NCBI RefSeq assembly: GCF_000701265.1
Contig: NZ_KL370760.1
Location: 181,921-245,920, forward strand
Length of the DNA stretch: 64,000 bases
DNA from: Legionella wadsworthii DSM 21896 = ATCC 33877
GTDB lineage: Bacteria > Pseudomonadota > Gammaproteobacteria > Legionellales > Legionellaceae
Direction: 5' to 3'
Every line of letters starts with the position of its first letter. Position 1 is the stretch's first letter. Shown here piece by piece: positions 45,044-54,112 of this stretch. The position numbers and the translations under genes were made by a program. A model generated the notes under the pieces. It did no database searches. It was not told the origin of the DNA and saw only the letters and a program-made list of their open reading frames with translations.

Positions 45044-45538
45044 TTAGCCAATACGCGAGAATCGACGATCATTTTCATAAATGGATTGTTTCACCAACTC
45101 ATCCATATCTTCATTAGGTTCACAAGATTGATAAACAACTTTTAAAGGAGAAACGTCTACACTTGATTTAGTTTTATCATTTTGTAAATAACCTTCAAGG
45201 TTTCTAAAAGTAAGGTATTTATCAGTAGCAAATTCTTGACAATCAGCAAGAGTTTCATCTTGGCATATAGAAAACTTGATTAAGTGTTCTGCATGAAATG
45301 GTTCGTGGCTTTTTGAAATAACATATTGCATGTCGTAGAGAACACTATCAGCGCCTGCACAAAAATAAGAACCAGATTTAAATCGGTTATTCTCAAATAC
45401 ATCACTACGAATAAAACGACCTTCACCAGGTTGTAAACCAGCAAGGGTGACTTTATGAGCTGCTATTTCTTTAGGGTAATCTGCAAAAGCAGAACCAGTT
45501 AAAACCAAACCTAAGAGGATTGAGGCTGTTTTTATCAT
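45044..45538 (-). CDS. Secreted hypothetical protein
   Basis: This 164-residue protein has a clear signal peptide (MIKTASILLGLVLTGSAFA) and no membrane helix in the rest. Four cysteines after the signal (in YFCAG, FSICQ, LADCQ and YQSCEP) could form two disulfides. No family is recognised. AGGAG stands ten bases before the start. It is flanked by AT-rich intergenic sequence and appears to be a single-gene unit. The location between effector candidates suggests an accessory secreted protein. Confidence 0.65.
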   Translation of the reverse strand: MIKTASILLGLVLTGSAFADYPKEIAAHKVTLAGLQPGEGRFIRSDVFENNRFKSGSYFCAGADSVLYDMQYVISKSHEPFHAEHLIKFSICQDETLADCQEFATDKYLTFRNLEGYLQNDKTKSSVDVSPLKVVYQSCEPNEDMDELVKQSIYENDRRFSRIG

Positions 45539-45865
45539 TCTGTTTTAACTCCTAATATGAAATAAATTCCATGTAATGGGTTATTATCCCTTAACCAATA
45601 CAAAGAACAATTAAATAAAAAAATTATCTAAAAAAGACAACTCTCATTAATTTCAGTTGGCCATTATACCCGATTTCATACGAATAGTGTAAAAATTTAT
45701 AAATTTTTTCTTATTTTGGCCGAAAAATGACAGGAAAAAAAAGGTTTTTCTCAGAGTATTGGAGAAAAAGGATGGCCAACAGATGAGCTCGGTTGGATGT
45801 TGATATAGCAGTTTAAGAAAACTTTAAAAACCTTATAACATCATAAAAATGCTAAAAAATGAGCT
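45539..45865. other. AT-rich intergenic stretch
   Basis: This gap between two leftward genes has no gene. One hairpin is seen on the plus strand near 45749-45776 (TTTTTCTC and GAGAAAAA around a nine-base loop). The leftward promoter of the small secreted protein must lie here, but no clear boxes were assigned. Confidence 0.4.
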
Positions 45866-48187
45866 TTATAATGAATTATAAAAGGATAATAAAGAACCGG
45901 ATTCTTGAGGTTGTCCGCTTAATTGTTGTAATTTTTGATCGATACATGTTTTCATTTGGGAAACTGTTCCTGTTTCACCATATACCCCTCTAATTTTTTT
46001 GATTATCCATATTTCAGAACGAAGCTCTTTAATAAATTTCAGATGTCCAGGGGGTTCTTTCATATTTAATTCATCCTTCAATTGCAAAAGTTCCTCTTCA
46101 GATAAATCCGCTTTTTCCAGTAACTTCACAGCATACACTTTATCTTGTTTTAAAGTTTGTAAAGGCGAATTGCGCATTACCCCGAGATAATATTTAAAAT
46201 CTTCCAACGTATTAATTCTAGGAATAAGAATAGAGGCAGAGCTTGTTGTTTTGACTGTGGCGAGAACCCTTGAATACTCTACTTCAGAGAAATGATGTTT
46301 TCCCTGATGTTGATCCAAATCCAGAATGACATCAGCATAATAGACTTGCATTTGTTTGAGCTCAACTGCCTTAGGGTTTTTTGGATGTGTCCGTAATCTC
46401 TCTTCACACTCATGAAAACGGGCGATTGCAAAATCGAGCGGTGTCTTACCTTCCTGGTCTGTATTGTTTAAAATATTTTTAAAATATTTTGCACTTTCAA
46501 AACAGCGATAACTTTGGGTTTGAATTGCAGCGTGTAGCGCTGTTTCTGGAGTATACTGTTGACATGCTTCATAGATTGAATGGAGCATATTCAAAGTTTC
46601 CCTCTTATATTGCTGTCTTTCCCGCTCTGTACACATCATTTTAATGCAATATTCCTCAATTTCATCAATGATTGATTGGCTTGCCTCAACAAAGTGTTCT
46701 TCTAAATATTCTTTAAATTGAGGAATAGACAGAAGCCTTGTTCTTAATTCCGCTATTTTAGAAGAGTTAGCACGTTGGACTATAGTCAAGGTACTTTCCA
46801 TTTCTGGATCTGTATTCGCGGTTAGTAAAGGTTGCCGCAAACATCTAGAAAGATAGCCCGGGGGGAGTACCGCTTGCTTTAAAAAGCGTTTCCACTTTGC
46901 CTTTTGAAATTCAAGATCATCTTTCAATCCTTTGTAAGCCGCACGGTCTTCGTCGTTGTGATAGGCTTTAGAACCTGAAGTAAATATTGCTCTTTTTGTC
47001 GGCCAATAGTGATTTCCTGAATCCTGCAAATCCGGAAAACCAATCAAATCACGAGCCGTAATCCTAAATTTATCACTCGAGTAACGGAGATTTGCGGCTC
47101 GCGCACTGCGCGCCGCCATGATCTTGTCACTAAACATGAGATCATGATCAATTTTAAAAAAATGGAAGCGGGGACGGCCTTGTTCTTGAGTGACATAATA
47201 GCCTATGTTCCCCTTGTGTAAGTCATCTTCTTCTAATCCATAGGCTGTAGCAAACACATCAGCCAATGAATCCATATCTATGTCGACATTGCCTCGATTT
47301 TTTTGTTCCATTAACCTGGCAAAGAAATTTTGGGGCATTTTATTTAAAAAATGAATGCCCTTCCCTACATCATAACGAGCTATTGCTGCTTCTTGCTCAA
47401 GATTTTCAGCTTTCGCCTGGTAGGACCCCCATTTTTTTCTTAAATTTTCAACGGCAAAAATATACCGGAGGAGATCCGACAAAGGTTCTAATGTGGGCTT
47501 TAATCTTGGTGGGATTTTGTTGACGTCAAACTCTCTTATTTTTCTACTAAATTGCTCCTGGCAATACACAAGAGCGATCTTTAAGTTTTTGGGATCTATA
47601 TTCTGGAACTCACCCAGCCTTAGTCGTTCTTCCCAATAGTCATCTAATCTTTGATTATAATTTTCTTCCCTTTTCCTTCGAGTATCTTCATGTTCTTGAA
47701 ATACTCGCCTGATAGCAATTGCTGCCCATTTACTTCCTCCAAAATTTGTCACTGTATTCTTTGGAGATTCATCGATTCGGGTATGGCCTTTTATCCAAGT
47801 TTCGAATTGCTCACTACTGATAGTGCCTTCGGGTAATGGATGAGGTGCTTGCAGGAATACCATATTTCTATTTTTTTGACGCAGGCGCAATAAAGCATGC
47901 GCCGCGTGTTCAGAACTTACTCCGACAATTTGATTATGAGAATTGATAACGATGTCTTGTCCTAAAGCGCGATCGGGTGAAGAATAAGCATTGGCCGCCG
48001 CCGTAAAGCATGCCTCTAATCTGGATGATTCTTGTCCTTTTTTCCCGGAAAACTTATTTTTTTTGAAAATGACATGATGTGCTTTACCCTCATCATCATA
48101 GGCAATGGTATTTAAATGTACTTCATGAGCACTGGCATTCGAGCCTTTTAAACTAAAGCCTAAAATTCTCGCCAAATTCATAACCAT
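45866..48187 (-). CDS. Kinase-like protein with ankyrin-like repeats, candidate Dot/Icm effector
   Basis: This protein of about 770 residues has no signal peptide. The middle contains a kinase-type catalytic segment. EEDDLHKGNIGYY resembles the D-H-x-G-N catalytic loop of lipid and small-molecule kinases, and FFKIDHDLMF twenty residues later could be the metal-binding Asp motif. An upstream VIFKKN may give the ATP-binding Lys. Near residues 563-610 a pair of ankyrin-like repeats reads ETALHAAIQ and KTPLDFAIA. This architecture recalls Legionella ankyrin effectors such as LegA5, reported as a lipid kinase. Homology was not tested. The start is uncertain between several ATG codons and a TTG; no good ribosome binding site is seen. 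Confidence 0.6.
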   Translation of the reverse strand: MVMNLARILGFSLKGSNASAHEVHLNTIAYDDEGKAHHVIFKKNKFSGKKGQESSRLEACFTAAANAYSSPDRALGQDIVINSHNQIVGVSSEHAAHALLRLRQKNRNMVFLQAPHPLPEGTISSEQFETWIKGHTRIDESPKNTVTNFGGSKWAAIAIRRVFQEHEDTRRKREENYNQRLDDYWEERLRLGEFQNIDPKNLKIALVYCQEQFSRKIREFDVNKIPPRLKPTLEPLSDLLRYIFAVENLRKKWGSYQAKAENLEQEAAIARYDVGKGIHFLNKMPQNFFARLMEQKNRGNVDIDMDSLADVFATAYGLEEDDLHKGNIGYYVTQEQGRPRFHFFKIDHDLMFSDKIMAARSARAANLRYSSDKFRITARDLIGFPDLQDSGNHYWPTKRAIFTSGSKAYHNDEDRAAYKGLKDDLEFQKAKWKRFLKQAVLPPGYLSRCLRQPLLTANTDPEMESTLTIVQRANSSKIAELRTRLLSIPQFKEYLEEHFVEASQSIIDEIEEYCIKMMCTERERQQYKRETLNMLHSIYEACQQYTPETALHAAIQTQSYRCFESAKYFKNILNNTDQEGKTPLDFAIARFHECEERLRTHPKNPKAVELKQMQVYYADVILDLDQHQGKHHFSEVEYSRVLATVKTTSSASILIPRINTLEDFKYYLGVMRNSPLQTLKQDKVYAVKLLEKADLSEEELLQLKDELNMKEPPGHLKFIKELRSEIWIIKKIRGVYGETGTVSQMKTCIDQKLQQLSGQPQESGSLLSFYNSL

Positions 48188-48381
48188 GTCGCACACCAAC
48201 AAGCCGTATTGATCTTATTATAACCAATTATTAATGGCTTTCGGACTCTTTTTATGAGTTAAATTGTTGGTCAAGGAGTTAGCATGATGTAAGGCTCCAA
48301 ATAACCATTTGATTACATAGGTAAAAAAGGCTTTGCTATTAAAAAAAAATGGGTTATAACTCTTTTTACCTGAATCATGGA

Positions 48382-48412
48382 TTGACAGGTATCTAAGATG
48401 GGGCAGCATAAT
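48382..48412 (+). promoter_or_regulatory. Candidate promoter of the small HTH gene
   Basis: A perfect TTGACA is followed after 19 bases by CATAAT. The spacing is slightly long. It gives a leader of about 25 bases before the HTH gene. Confidence 0.45.
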
Positions 48413-48443
48413 GCTGATTATTATTTTTTCATGGAGTGAGAAA

Positions 48444-48713
48444 ATGAACAGTAAAGTATTTTCGCAACGCTTCAATCGCGAGTTAGCTTCACTTGGCTTT
48501 CCAGAAGAGTTAGCAGAGAAAATTAAAGCGGTTTCAAAAGTATTTGGGGTTTCTCGCCATTTAGCAAACTCTTTAATTTTTGGTCATATGCTTCCAGGCG
48601 GAGAGCAATTGGATAAAATTGCTGAAATTTTAGAAGTTTGTCCTCAATGGTTAGGGGGCGCAACTGACCGAAAAAAAACTTATACAAGCCGTGAAACGGC
48701 AGATAGTGTATAA
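48444..48713 (+). CDS. Small helix-turn-helix DNA-binding protein
   Basis: This protein of 89 residues resembles the N-terminal DNA-binding part of phage-type repressors. It reads FSQRFNRELASLGFP, then KAVSKVFGVSRHLANSLIFG as the likely helix-turn-helix, then GEQLDKIAEILEVCPQWLGG, which matches the common end of XRE-type regulators. The start was set at MNSKV with GGAG upstream. No partner toxin or phage gene is beside it. A 13-bp perfect inverted repeat lies 35 bp after its stop and could be an operator or a transcript end. Confidence 0.75.
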   Translation: MNSKVFSQRFNRELASLGFPEELAEKIKAVSKVFGVSRHLANSLIFGHMLPGGEQLDKIAEILEVCPQWLGGATDRKKTYTSRETADSV

Positions 48714-48748
48714 TAGTTAAAGTTGAGATAATTATTATATATTGTAGA

Positions 48749-48790
48749 ATGCTGTATCTGACTTAGCTGATTGATAATCAGATACAGCAT
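48749..48790. repeat. 13-bp perfect inverted repeat downstream of the HTH gene
   Basis: ATGCTGTATCTGA and TCAGATACAGCAT pair without mismatch around a 16-base spacer. A T-rich run (GCTTTTTTTCG) occurs about 30 bp later, too far for an ordinary terminator. It lies between the HTH gene and the DUF155 gene, so it could serve as an operator or attenuator for the latter. Confidence 0.7.
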
Positions 48791-48842
48791 ATATGTATAA
48801 AAATTTATCTTAAAAAGCTTTTTTTCGCGGGTTACTACCATC

Positions 48843-49649
48843 ATGGAATGCTTAAGTTTTTGTATTGCCAAAACCATTGATCTAACACGGTTAGATAATT
48901 ATTTTAAACAACAGTCGACTGAATTTACTTCAACTAAATCACGCGATGTCATCAAATTAAGCCCGAACCGAAATAAAGAGCATACTATATTTATTTTTAA
49001 GAATGGTACGGTAGTTTCCTGGGGCATCAAACGATATCAAATTAATGATTATCTGAACAACATTAAACGACTCATTGATAAGCCAGTCAATATAATAGTG
49101 CATGATGAATTTCATTATCAGCTAGGAGATAAAACCATTATCGAGCCTCATGATTTTTTCGATGTTGATTGCTTAACCATAGAAGATCATAGCGACGAAC
49201 TGAAGCTGAGCTTAGCTTATGGATTTTCTCAATCAGTCAAATTGCAATATTTCGAAACCATTATTGATGCATTGATTGAAAGATACAATCCCATGATCCA
49301 AGTCCTTTCTCTTAAAGGCGAAATGAAAATTAGCCGTACCCAGATTCAACAAATTATCGGGGAAATTTTAGGTGCAAAAAGCGAAATGAATTTAATTAGT
49401 AATTTCCTTTATCATCCAAAATATTTTTGGCAACACCCTACTTTAGAAGAGCATTTTACGATGTTGGAGCGTTACCTGCATATTCAAAGACGAGTCAATG
49501 CTATCAATCACCGACTAGATACCTTAAATGAAATTTTTGATATGTTTAATGGGTACCTGGATAATCGGCATGGCCATAATTTAGAAATAATCATTATTGT
49601 ATTGATCATTTTAGAAATTGTGGTAGCAGTGTTAAACTTACATTTTTAA
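48843..49649 (+). CDS. RMND1/YagE family (DUF155) membrane-anchored protein
   Basis: This protein of 268 residues follows the pattern of the DUF155 family, shared by yeast Rmd1/Sif2 and human mitochondrial RMND1. Typical features are IFIFKNGTVVSWGI near residues 49-62, LSLAYGFSQSVKLQYFE near residues 121-137, HPTLEEHFTMLERYLHIQRRV near 200-220 (the family LYxxxxxYLEI-like helix), and a C-terminal membrane anchor LEIIIIVLIILEIVVAVL. Eukaryotic members act in mitochondrial translation, but bacterial function is unknown. The gene stands alone on its strand before a GNAT gene that begins close behind. Confidence 0.85.
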   Translation: MECLSFCIAKTIDLTRLDNYFKQQSTEFTSTKSRDVIKLSPNRNKEHTIFIFKNGTVVSWGIKRYQINDYLNNIKRLIDKPVNIIVHDEFHYQLGDKTIIEPHDFFDVDCLTIEDHSDELKLSLAYGFSQSVKLQYFETIIDALIERYNPMIQVLSLKGEMKISRTQIQQIIGEILGAKSEMNLISNFLYHPKYFWQHPTLEEHFTMLERYLHIQRRVNAINHRLDTLNEIFDMFNGYLDNRHGHNLEIIIIVLIILEIVVAVLNLHF

Positions 49650-49727
49650 TCAATTGTGTTTTATATTAGAGCAAATTTATTTAAAACCAGCTATTCTTTA
49701 AAAAAACAATATTATTTTCCATTTATT

Positions 49728-50612
49728 ATGCTGAGTACGACTAATCAATTAAATAACGAGCAACTCGCGGAGCTGGAGCAACTAAAAATTGCCTGTAAAA
49801 AAAATGATGGCAGCATTCCCAATTTCTATACTCATTTGCTCGTGCAAAAGAGAACCTTGCCTACCATTTTAATGTATTATGATAAGCAACGGCTCGTAGG
49901 TTTTTTAAGTGTTTTCTTCTTTTATGAAGACGCTGTAGAAGTCTCCTTGCTTGTTCACCCTAAATATCGTCGAAAAGGAATCGCCAAAAAATTGCTCCGC
50001 AATATATTGCCCCTTGTGAAAGAGCAAGGTTTTTATAAACTCATTTTTTCCAATCCCGCCAATTTAAATACTCAATGGTTGACTGGGTTAGGCTTTTCTT
50101 TTTTACATAGCGAATATTACATGGAGCGAAATGATTTAGCCCCCTTGCTGGATTACAAAAAAAATCTGACATTTCGTACCGCTGTAGAAAATGATATTCC
50201 ACTCCTTTGTATTTTGGACGAGGCTTGTTTTTTTAAAAATCACGATGAATTAGTCCCCCGATTTGAACATATCCTCAGTGACAGAACTTACGAGATCATC
50301 TTGGCTTTTGAGGATAACCACCTCGTGGGAAAAGCCCATTTGCGGTGGGAAAATCATGGTGCCACTCTTTCTGATATTGCAGTAATGCCGAACCGTCAAG
50401 GAAAGGGGTTAGGGACAGCATTAATTTCACACTGCATTAATTACGCTTTGAGTGAAGGCAAACCCGAGCTCAATCTTGATGTGGAAACACATAATCAAAA
50501 AGCCCTTAATCTTTATACCCGCCTCGGTTTTTTAACTCAAAATTCATGTGATTACTGGGAAGTTGATTTAAATGAGCTGCAAAGACGGGTCGTTGCAAAA
50601 AAAAGGCGTTAA
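49728..50612 (+). CDS. Tandem GNAT acetyltransferase
   Basis: This protein of about 294 residues holds two GNAT N-acetyltransferase domains. The acetyl-CoA loop of the first is VHPKYRRKGIAKKLL, and that of the second is VMPNRQGKGLGTALI, each followed by the expected helix. The second domain ends NQKALNLYTRLGFL, the usual GNAT finish. Two-domain GNATs include mycothiol synthase MshD, but mycothiol is not expected here, so the substrate is unknown. The start at MLSTTNQL was chosen as the first ATG before the domain; a GTG 24 codons upstream is an alternative. No strong ribosome binding site is visible. Confidence 0.85.
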   Translation: MLSTTNQLNNEQLAELEQLKIACKKNDGSIPNFYTHLLVQKRTLPTILMYYDKQRLVGFLSVFFFYEDAVEVSLLVHPKYRRKGIAKKLLRNILPLVKEQGFYKLIFSNPANLNTQWLTGLGFSFLHSEYYMERNDLAPLLDYKKNLTFRTAVENDIPLLCILDEACFFKNHDELVPRFEHILSDRTYEIILAFEDNHLVGKAHLRWENHGATLSDIAVMPNRQGKGLGTALISHCINYALSEGKPELNLDVETHNQKALNLYTRLGFLTQNSCDYWEVDLNELQRRVVAKKRR

Positions 50613-50796
50613 TCCCCTCTAAGTAAAATGAGCTTTAATTACAACTCGGTCATAAACCTCTTGATATAGAACTTGACAGAATTTCAACCCCACCTTTAGT
50701 ATTGAGCTAAAAGACGGGAAGCAATTTTTCACTTGAGGTCGTTCTTTCTACTGAATGAAACAAATTCCATATTGATAAAAATAAAAAGGATCATTG

Positions 50797-52026
50797 ATGA
50801 AAAAAAGGGTTGTTATAACCGGGATGGAAATAACCTCTTCCATAGGGACAGGCCTGGAAAAATTCTGGGAAGCTGCGACGCAGGGACAATGTGGAATAAA
50901 ACGCATACAAAGCTATGACCCTTCTTTATATCCAACACAAATAGCTGGTGAGATTACGGATTTTTCACTCGCATCACTTCCAGAACTCAATAAAAATAAA
51001 CGTTATCCTCGAGTAGCTCAATTTGCACTTTATTGCACTCATCATGCAATTGAACAAGCAGGGCTTACACCTTATGAACTCTGTAAAGCTGGAACCTTCA
51101 TCGGAACTGGAATGGGAGGTTATCCCGAATCCGAAGCAAGCTATCAGTGCTTCTTCTCTGAAAATTGGAGAAAAATGCAAGCTCTGAGCGTCATCAAAGG
51201 GATGGCGAATTCCATCGCTAATTTTACTGCTATCTCCTTTGGTTTAGGAGGACCCAACTCCACTGTTTCGAATGCGTGTGTATCATCTGCTGATGCCATA
51301 GGGATAGCTTACCAGCAAATTGCCCATGGCAAGATTTCTACTGCGATTTGCGGGGGAACTGAAGCACCTCTTTGGGAATCCATGATGTCTGCTTGGTGTA
51401 AATTAAAAGTAATGTCTACCAATAATGAACACCCATCCAAAGCCTGCCGCCCTTTTGATTTACATCGTGAAGGCATGGTTATGGCTGAAGGAGCCGGTGT
51501 TTTAATTCTTGAGGAACTCCATCAAGCCAGAGCACGAGGAGCAACCATATTGGCAGAAATCATTGGGTTAGGCTCTAGTTGTGATGCTTTTCATATTACC
51601 GCACCATCCTCTGAAGGGCAGCAGCGTGCAATCCAAGCTGCGTTAGATGATGCCAGATTATCACCCAGAGACATTCAGTACTTAAAGGCACATGGTACTG
51701 GAACTCCATTAAACGATAAAGTCGAAACGCAAACGATTAAATCCGTATTTGGCGATAGGGCTTATGAGATTCCTATTACTGCGCAAAAATCCATGATTGG
51801 TCATGCAATTGGTGCATCTGGGGTAATGGAGGTAATTTCCTCATCCCTTAGCTTAAAACACGATATGTTATTGCCCACGATTAATTTAGAAAACCATGAT
51901 CCAGAGTGTGATTTAGATTATGTCGCGAACGAAGCCCGAAAAAAAACGATCGATATTGTTTTATCAAATCATTTTGCTTTTGGAGGCGCTAACCTTGCTT
52001 TGATAATCCGCAGATACATTAAGTAA
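50797..52026 (+). CDS. Beta-ketoacyl-ACP synthase, FabF-like, stand-alone
   Basis: This enzyme condenses malonyl-ACP with an acyl primer. The catalytic triad is complete: Cys161 in VSNACVSSADA, His299 in KAHGTGTPLND and His336 in SMIGHAIGASG, with Lys331 beside it. At 409 residues it matches KAS II (FabF). VVITGMEITSSIG opens the chain. No acyl carrier protein, ketoreductase or other fab gene is adjacent, so it is probably not the housekeeping FabF. It may serve a special lipid or polyketide. AAAAGGA lies six bases before the ATG. Confidence 0.9.
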   Translation: MKKRVVITGMEITSSIGTGLEKFWEAATQGQCGIKRIQSYDPSLYPTQIAGEITDFSLASLPELNKNKRYPRVAQFALYCTHHAIEQAGLTPYELCKAGTFIGTGMGGYPESEASYQCFFSENWRKMQALSVIKGMANSIANFTAISFGLGGPNSTVSNACVSSADAIGIAYQQIAHGKISTAICGGTEAPLWESMMSAWCKLKVMSTNNEHPSKACRPFDLHREGMVMAEGAGVLILEELHQARARGATILAEIIGLGSSCDAFHITAPSSEGQQRAIQAALDDARLSPRDIQYLKAHGTGTPLNDKVETQTIKSVFGDRAYEIPITAQKSMIGHAIGASGVMEVISSSLSLKHDMLLPTINLENHDPECDLDYVANEARKKTIDIVLSNHFAFGGANLALIIRRYIK

Positions 52027-52045
52027 TTACTTGACACAAATAAGA

Positions 52046-52093
52046 AAGCGGAAAAAAGTATATCTTTTTTAAAATGGGTACTTGGTTCCGCTT
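52046..52093. terminator. Bidirectional hairpin between convergent genes
   Basis: AAGCGGAA and TTCCGCTT form an outer stem. Inside it AAAAAAG and CTTTTTT pair around TATAT. The A-rich and T-rich inner runs suit an intrinsic terminator working for both the ketoacyl synthase gene and the outer-membrane protein gene. Confidence 0.5.
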
Positions 52094-52106
52094 ACAGAGA
52101 AATCCT

Positions 52107-52859
52107 TTAAAACATATATCCTAAAGTAAACAGTAATTCAGTAGTATACAAATGGGGCATACCTGGGCCTTGGGTTAAAGTCGTAGCACTGTCGCCTCCC
52201 AAATAGTTTTTACCCCAGTCGGCAAACTCCACGCCCACCCCTAATTGCCAGTTTGGAGTAACCATTTTTTGTACACCTAACCCCAAGGTGTATGAAAATG
52301 CTAAGGTACTGGCCGTATTAAACCAGAATGTGGGGTAAAGGGTTTCGCTAATCGTAGTAGGCTGCCAATCATGGGCATGGTTCCACCCGGCGCCAAAGCT
52401 GCCACTCACATAAGGTTGTACGAGCGAAAAACCACATGCAATCAACTTCCCTTTCATTTCAGCTCGAAAATGGCTCACTTTATAATGATAGGTATATACA
52501 TCGGGAATTCCATCCACTGCAACTTTACCAGAAAGCTGCGCGTCACTTGCCATGGCAGCACCCAGTCCGAACTGAGCAATGACGTTGCTGTTTCCAATAA
52601 AGTGCTGTAGTCCAAAAAATAATTCACCACTACCTAACCAATCGGACTGGGTATCAGGAATATAATGGTTGCTATGGGGCGGAGGAAGTGGATAAAGATA
52701 TTGATCTTTTCCTGGACTTGACCATGCAGGTCCTCCGCTTACAGTAATAATTGATGACCAAACCTGAGGCAGCCATGGTGCATAGATATCTTCATAAGCA
52801 GCATATGCACTAAACGACCATAGTGCAAAAAATCCAGAAGTGATTATTTTTTTAAGCAT
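52107..52859 (-). CDS. Outer-membrane beta-barrel protein
   Basis: This protein of 250 residues has a signal peptide (MLKKIITSGFFALWSFSAYA). The rest shows alternating hydrophobic strands with glycines and aromatic ends (GELFFGLQHFIG, VIAQFGLGAAM, PYVSGSFGAGWNHA, FSYTLGLGVQKM). The final strand is LYTTELLFTLGYMF, ending in the aromatic residue recognised by the barrel assembly machinery. It resembles the small OmpW/OmpA-like barrels that occur as many paralogues in Legionella. No function can be assigned. Confidence 0.8.
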   Translation of the reverse strand: MLKKIITSGFFALWSFSAYAAYEDIYAPWLPQVWSSIITVSGGPAWSSPGKDQYLYPLPPPHSNHYIPDTQSDWLGSGELFFGLQHFIGNSNVIAQFGLGAAMASDAQLSGKVAVDGIPDVYTYHYKVSHFRAEMKGKLIACGFSLVQPYVSGSFGAGWNHAHDWQPTTISETLYPTFWFNTASTLAFSYTLGLGVQKMVTPNWQLGVGVEFADWGKNYLGGDSATTLTQGPGMPHLYTTELLFTLGYMF

Positions 52860-53060
52860 ACATATCCTTTTGATTTTTAATCATGAATCCTGTGTATTCA
52901 GTCTAATTTTATACAGTATTTGTACCTACTTTTCTATATTTCACTTTCTAAATATTCCTCATACCATGAATCATTTTCAGAACAGGAAATCAAGTCGGTC
53001 AAAGCATAGATTTGAAGGTTTCTTGGGTATATAATCAGCTATTTTACAAAAGGCCAGCAA

Positions 53061-54110
53061 ATGAGTTATTCATTAGGTGAGATAGCAAATAAGATAGAAG
53101 GTGTAGTCATTGGTGATGGCTCAATACGAATTTCCTTATTATCGCCTATTGATGAGATTATTCCAGGGAGTTTGGTATTTGCTGAGGGCCAGGACAAAGT
53201 AAAATTGGCAGAGTCATCCCAGGCGGCAGCCATACTTGTTCATGAAAAAATATCCAGTTCAAATAAACCGTTAATTCAAGTCAAGCATCCTTTTAAAGCT
53301 TTTATCTCTCTCATGCATTTTTTTTATCCTCAGCCTGAAATCAAACCAGGCATTCATCCAACAGCAGTAATTGGCGAAGGAGTGCAATTGGGTAAAGAGG
53401 TATTCATCGGACCTTATGTTGTCGTGGAAGACGGCAGTATCATCGGGAATCATTGTGTTTTAAAAAGTCATATACATATTGGCCGGGGAGTTACATTAGG
53501 TGAAAAGACCACCATACATGCCCATGTGACAATATATGACCACTGTCAAATAGGTGCTCGAGTAACCATTCATGCATCCACAGTCATTGGTTCCGACGGT
53601 TTTGGGTATACCTTTGTTGATGGCAAACACCTTAAGGTACCGCATGTTGGCCGCGTCATTATTGAAGATGATGTGGAAATTGGTGCAAACACAGCGATCG
53701 ATCGTGCCACAATGGGAGCGACTGTTGTTGGCGAAGGGACTAAAATTGATAACCTGGTCCAGGTAGCGCATTCTGTTAAGCTAGGGAAACATAATATTTT
53801 ATGTGGGTTTACAGGCATTGCCGGAAGCACGACCTCGGGGAACCATGTTATTTTTGCTGCAAATGTCGGTGTCAGTGATCATGTACGCATTGATGATGGC
53901 GTTGTATTAGGCGCCCGTACTGGCGTACCCCCCAACAAGCATCTCAAAGAAGGAAATGTCTATTTGGGAAATCCGGCCCGTCCAAAAGATTTGGCCATCC
54001 AGCATGAGCTTGGAGTGAACCGAATCCCATTAATACGTAAAAACATTAAAGCCCTCTCGGAACAAGTTGAGTTATTGAAAAAACAACTTGCTAAAGAAGA
54101 GGCGGAGTAA
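53061..54110 (+). CDS. lpxD: UDP-3-O-acyl-glucosamine N-acyltransferase
   Basis: LpxD adds the second acyl chain to the lipid A precursor, from acyl-ACP, in the cytoplasm. It has the N-terminal uridine-binding domain ([18 protein letters not shown]), then a left-handed beta-helix of hexapeptide repeats from about residue 97 to 300. The catalytic His lies in [14 protein letters not shown] near residue 237. A C-terminal helix ends the chain at 349 residues, the family length. Legionella genomes often carry more than one LpxD. It stands outside the usual bamA-lpxD-fabZ-lpxA cluster and just ahead of polA, so it may be an additional copy. Confidence 0.93.
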   Translation: MSYSLGEIANKIEGVVIGDGSIRISLLSPIDEIIPGSLVFAEGQDKVKLAESSQAAAILVHEKISSSNKPLIQVKHPFKAFISLMHFFYPQPEIKPGIHPTAVIGEGVQLGKEVFIGPYVVVEDGSIIGNHCVLKSHIHIGRGVTLGEKTTIHAHVTIYDHCQIGARVTIHASTVIGSDGFGYTFVDGKHLKVPHVGRVIIEDDVEIGANTAIDRATMGATVVGEGTKIDNLVQVAHSVKLGKHNILCGFTGIAGSTTSGNHVIFAANVGVSDHVRIDDGVVLGARTGVPPNKHLKEGNVYLGNPARPKDLAIQHELGVNRIPLIRKNIKALSEQVELLKKQLAKEEAE

Positions 54111-54112
54111 TT

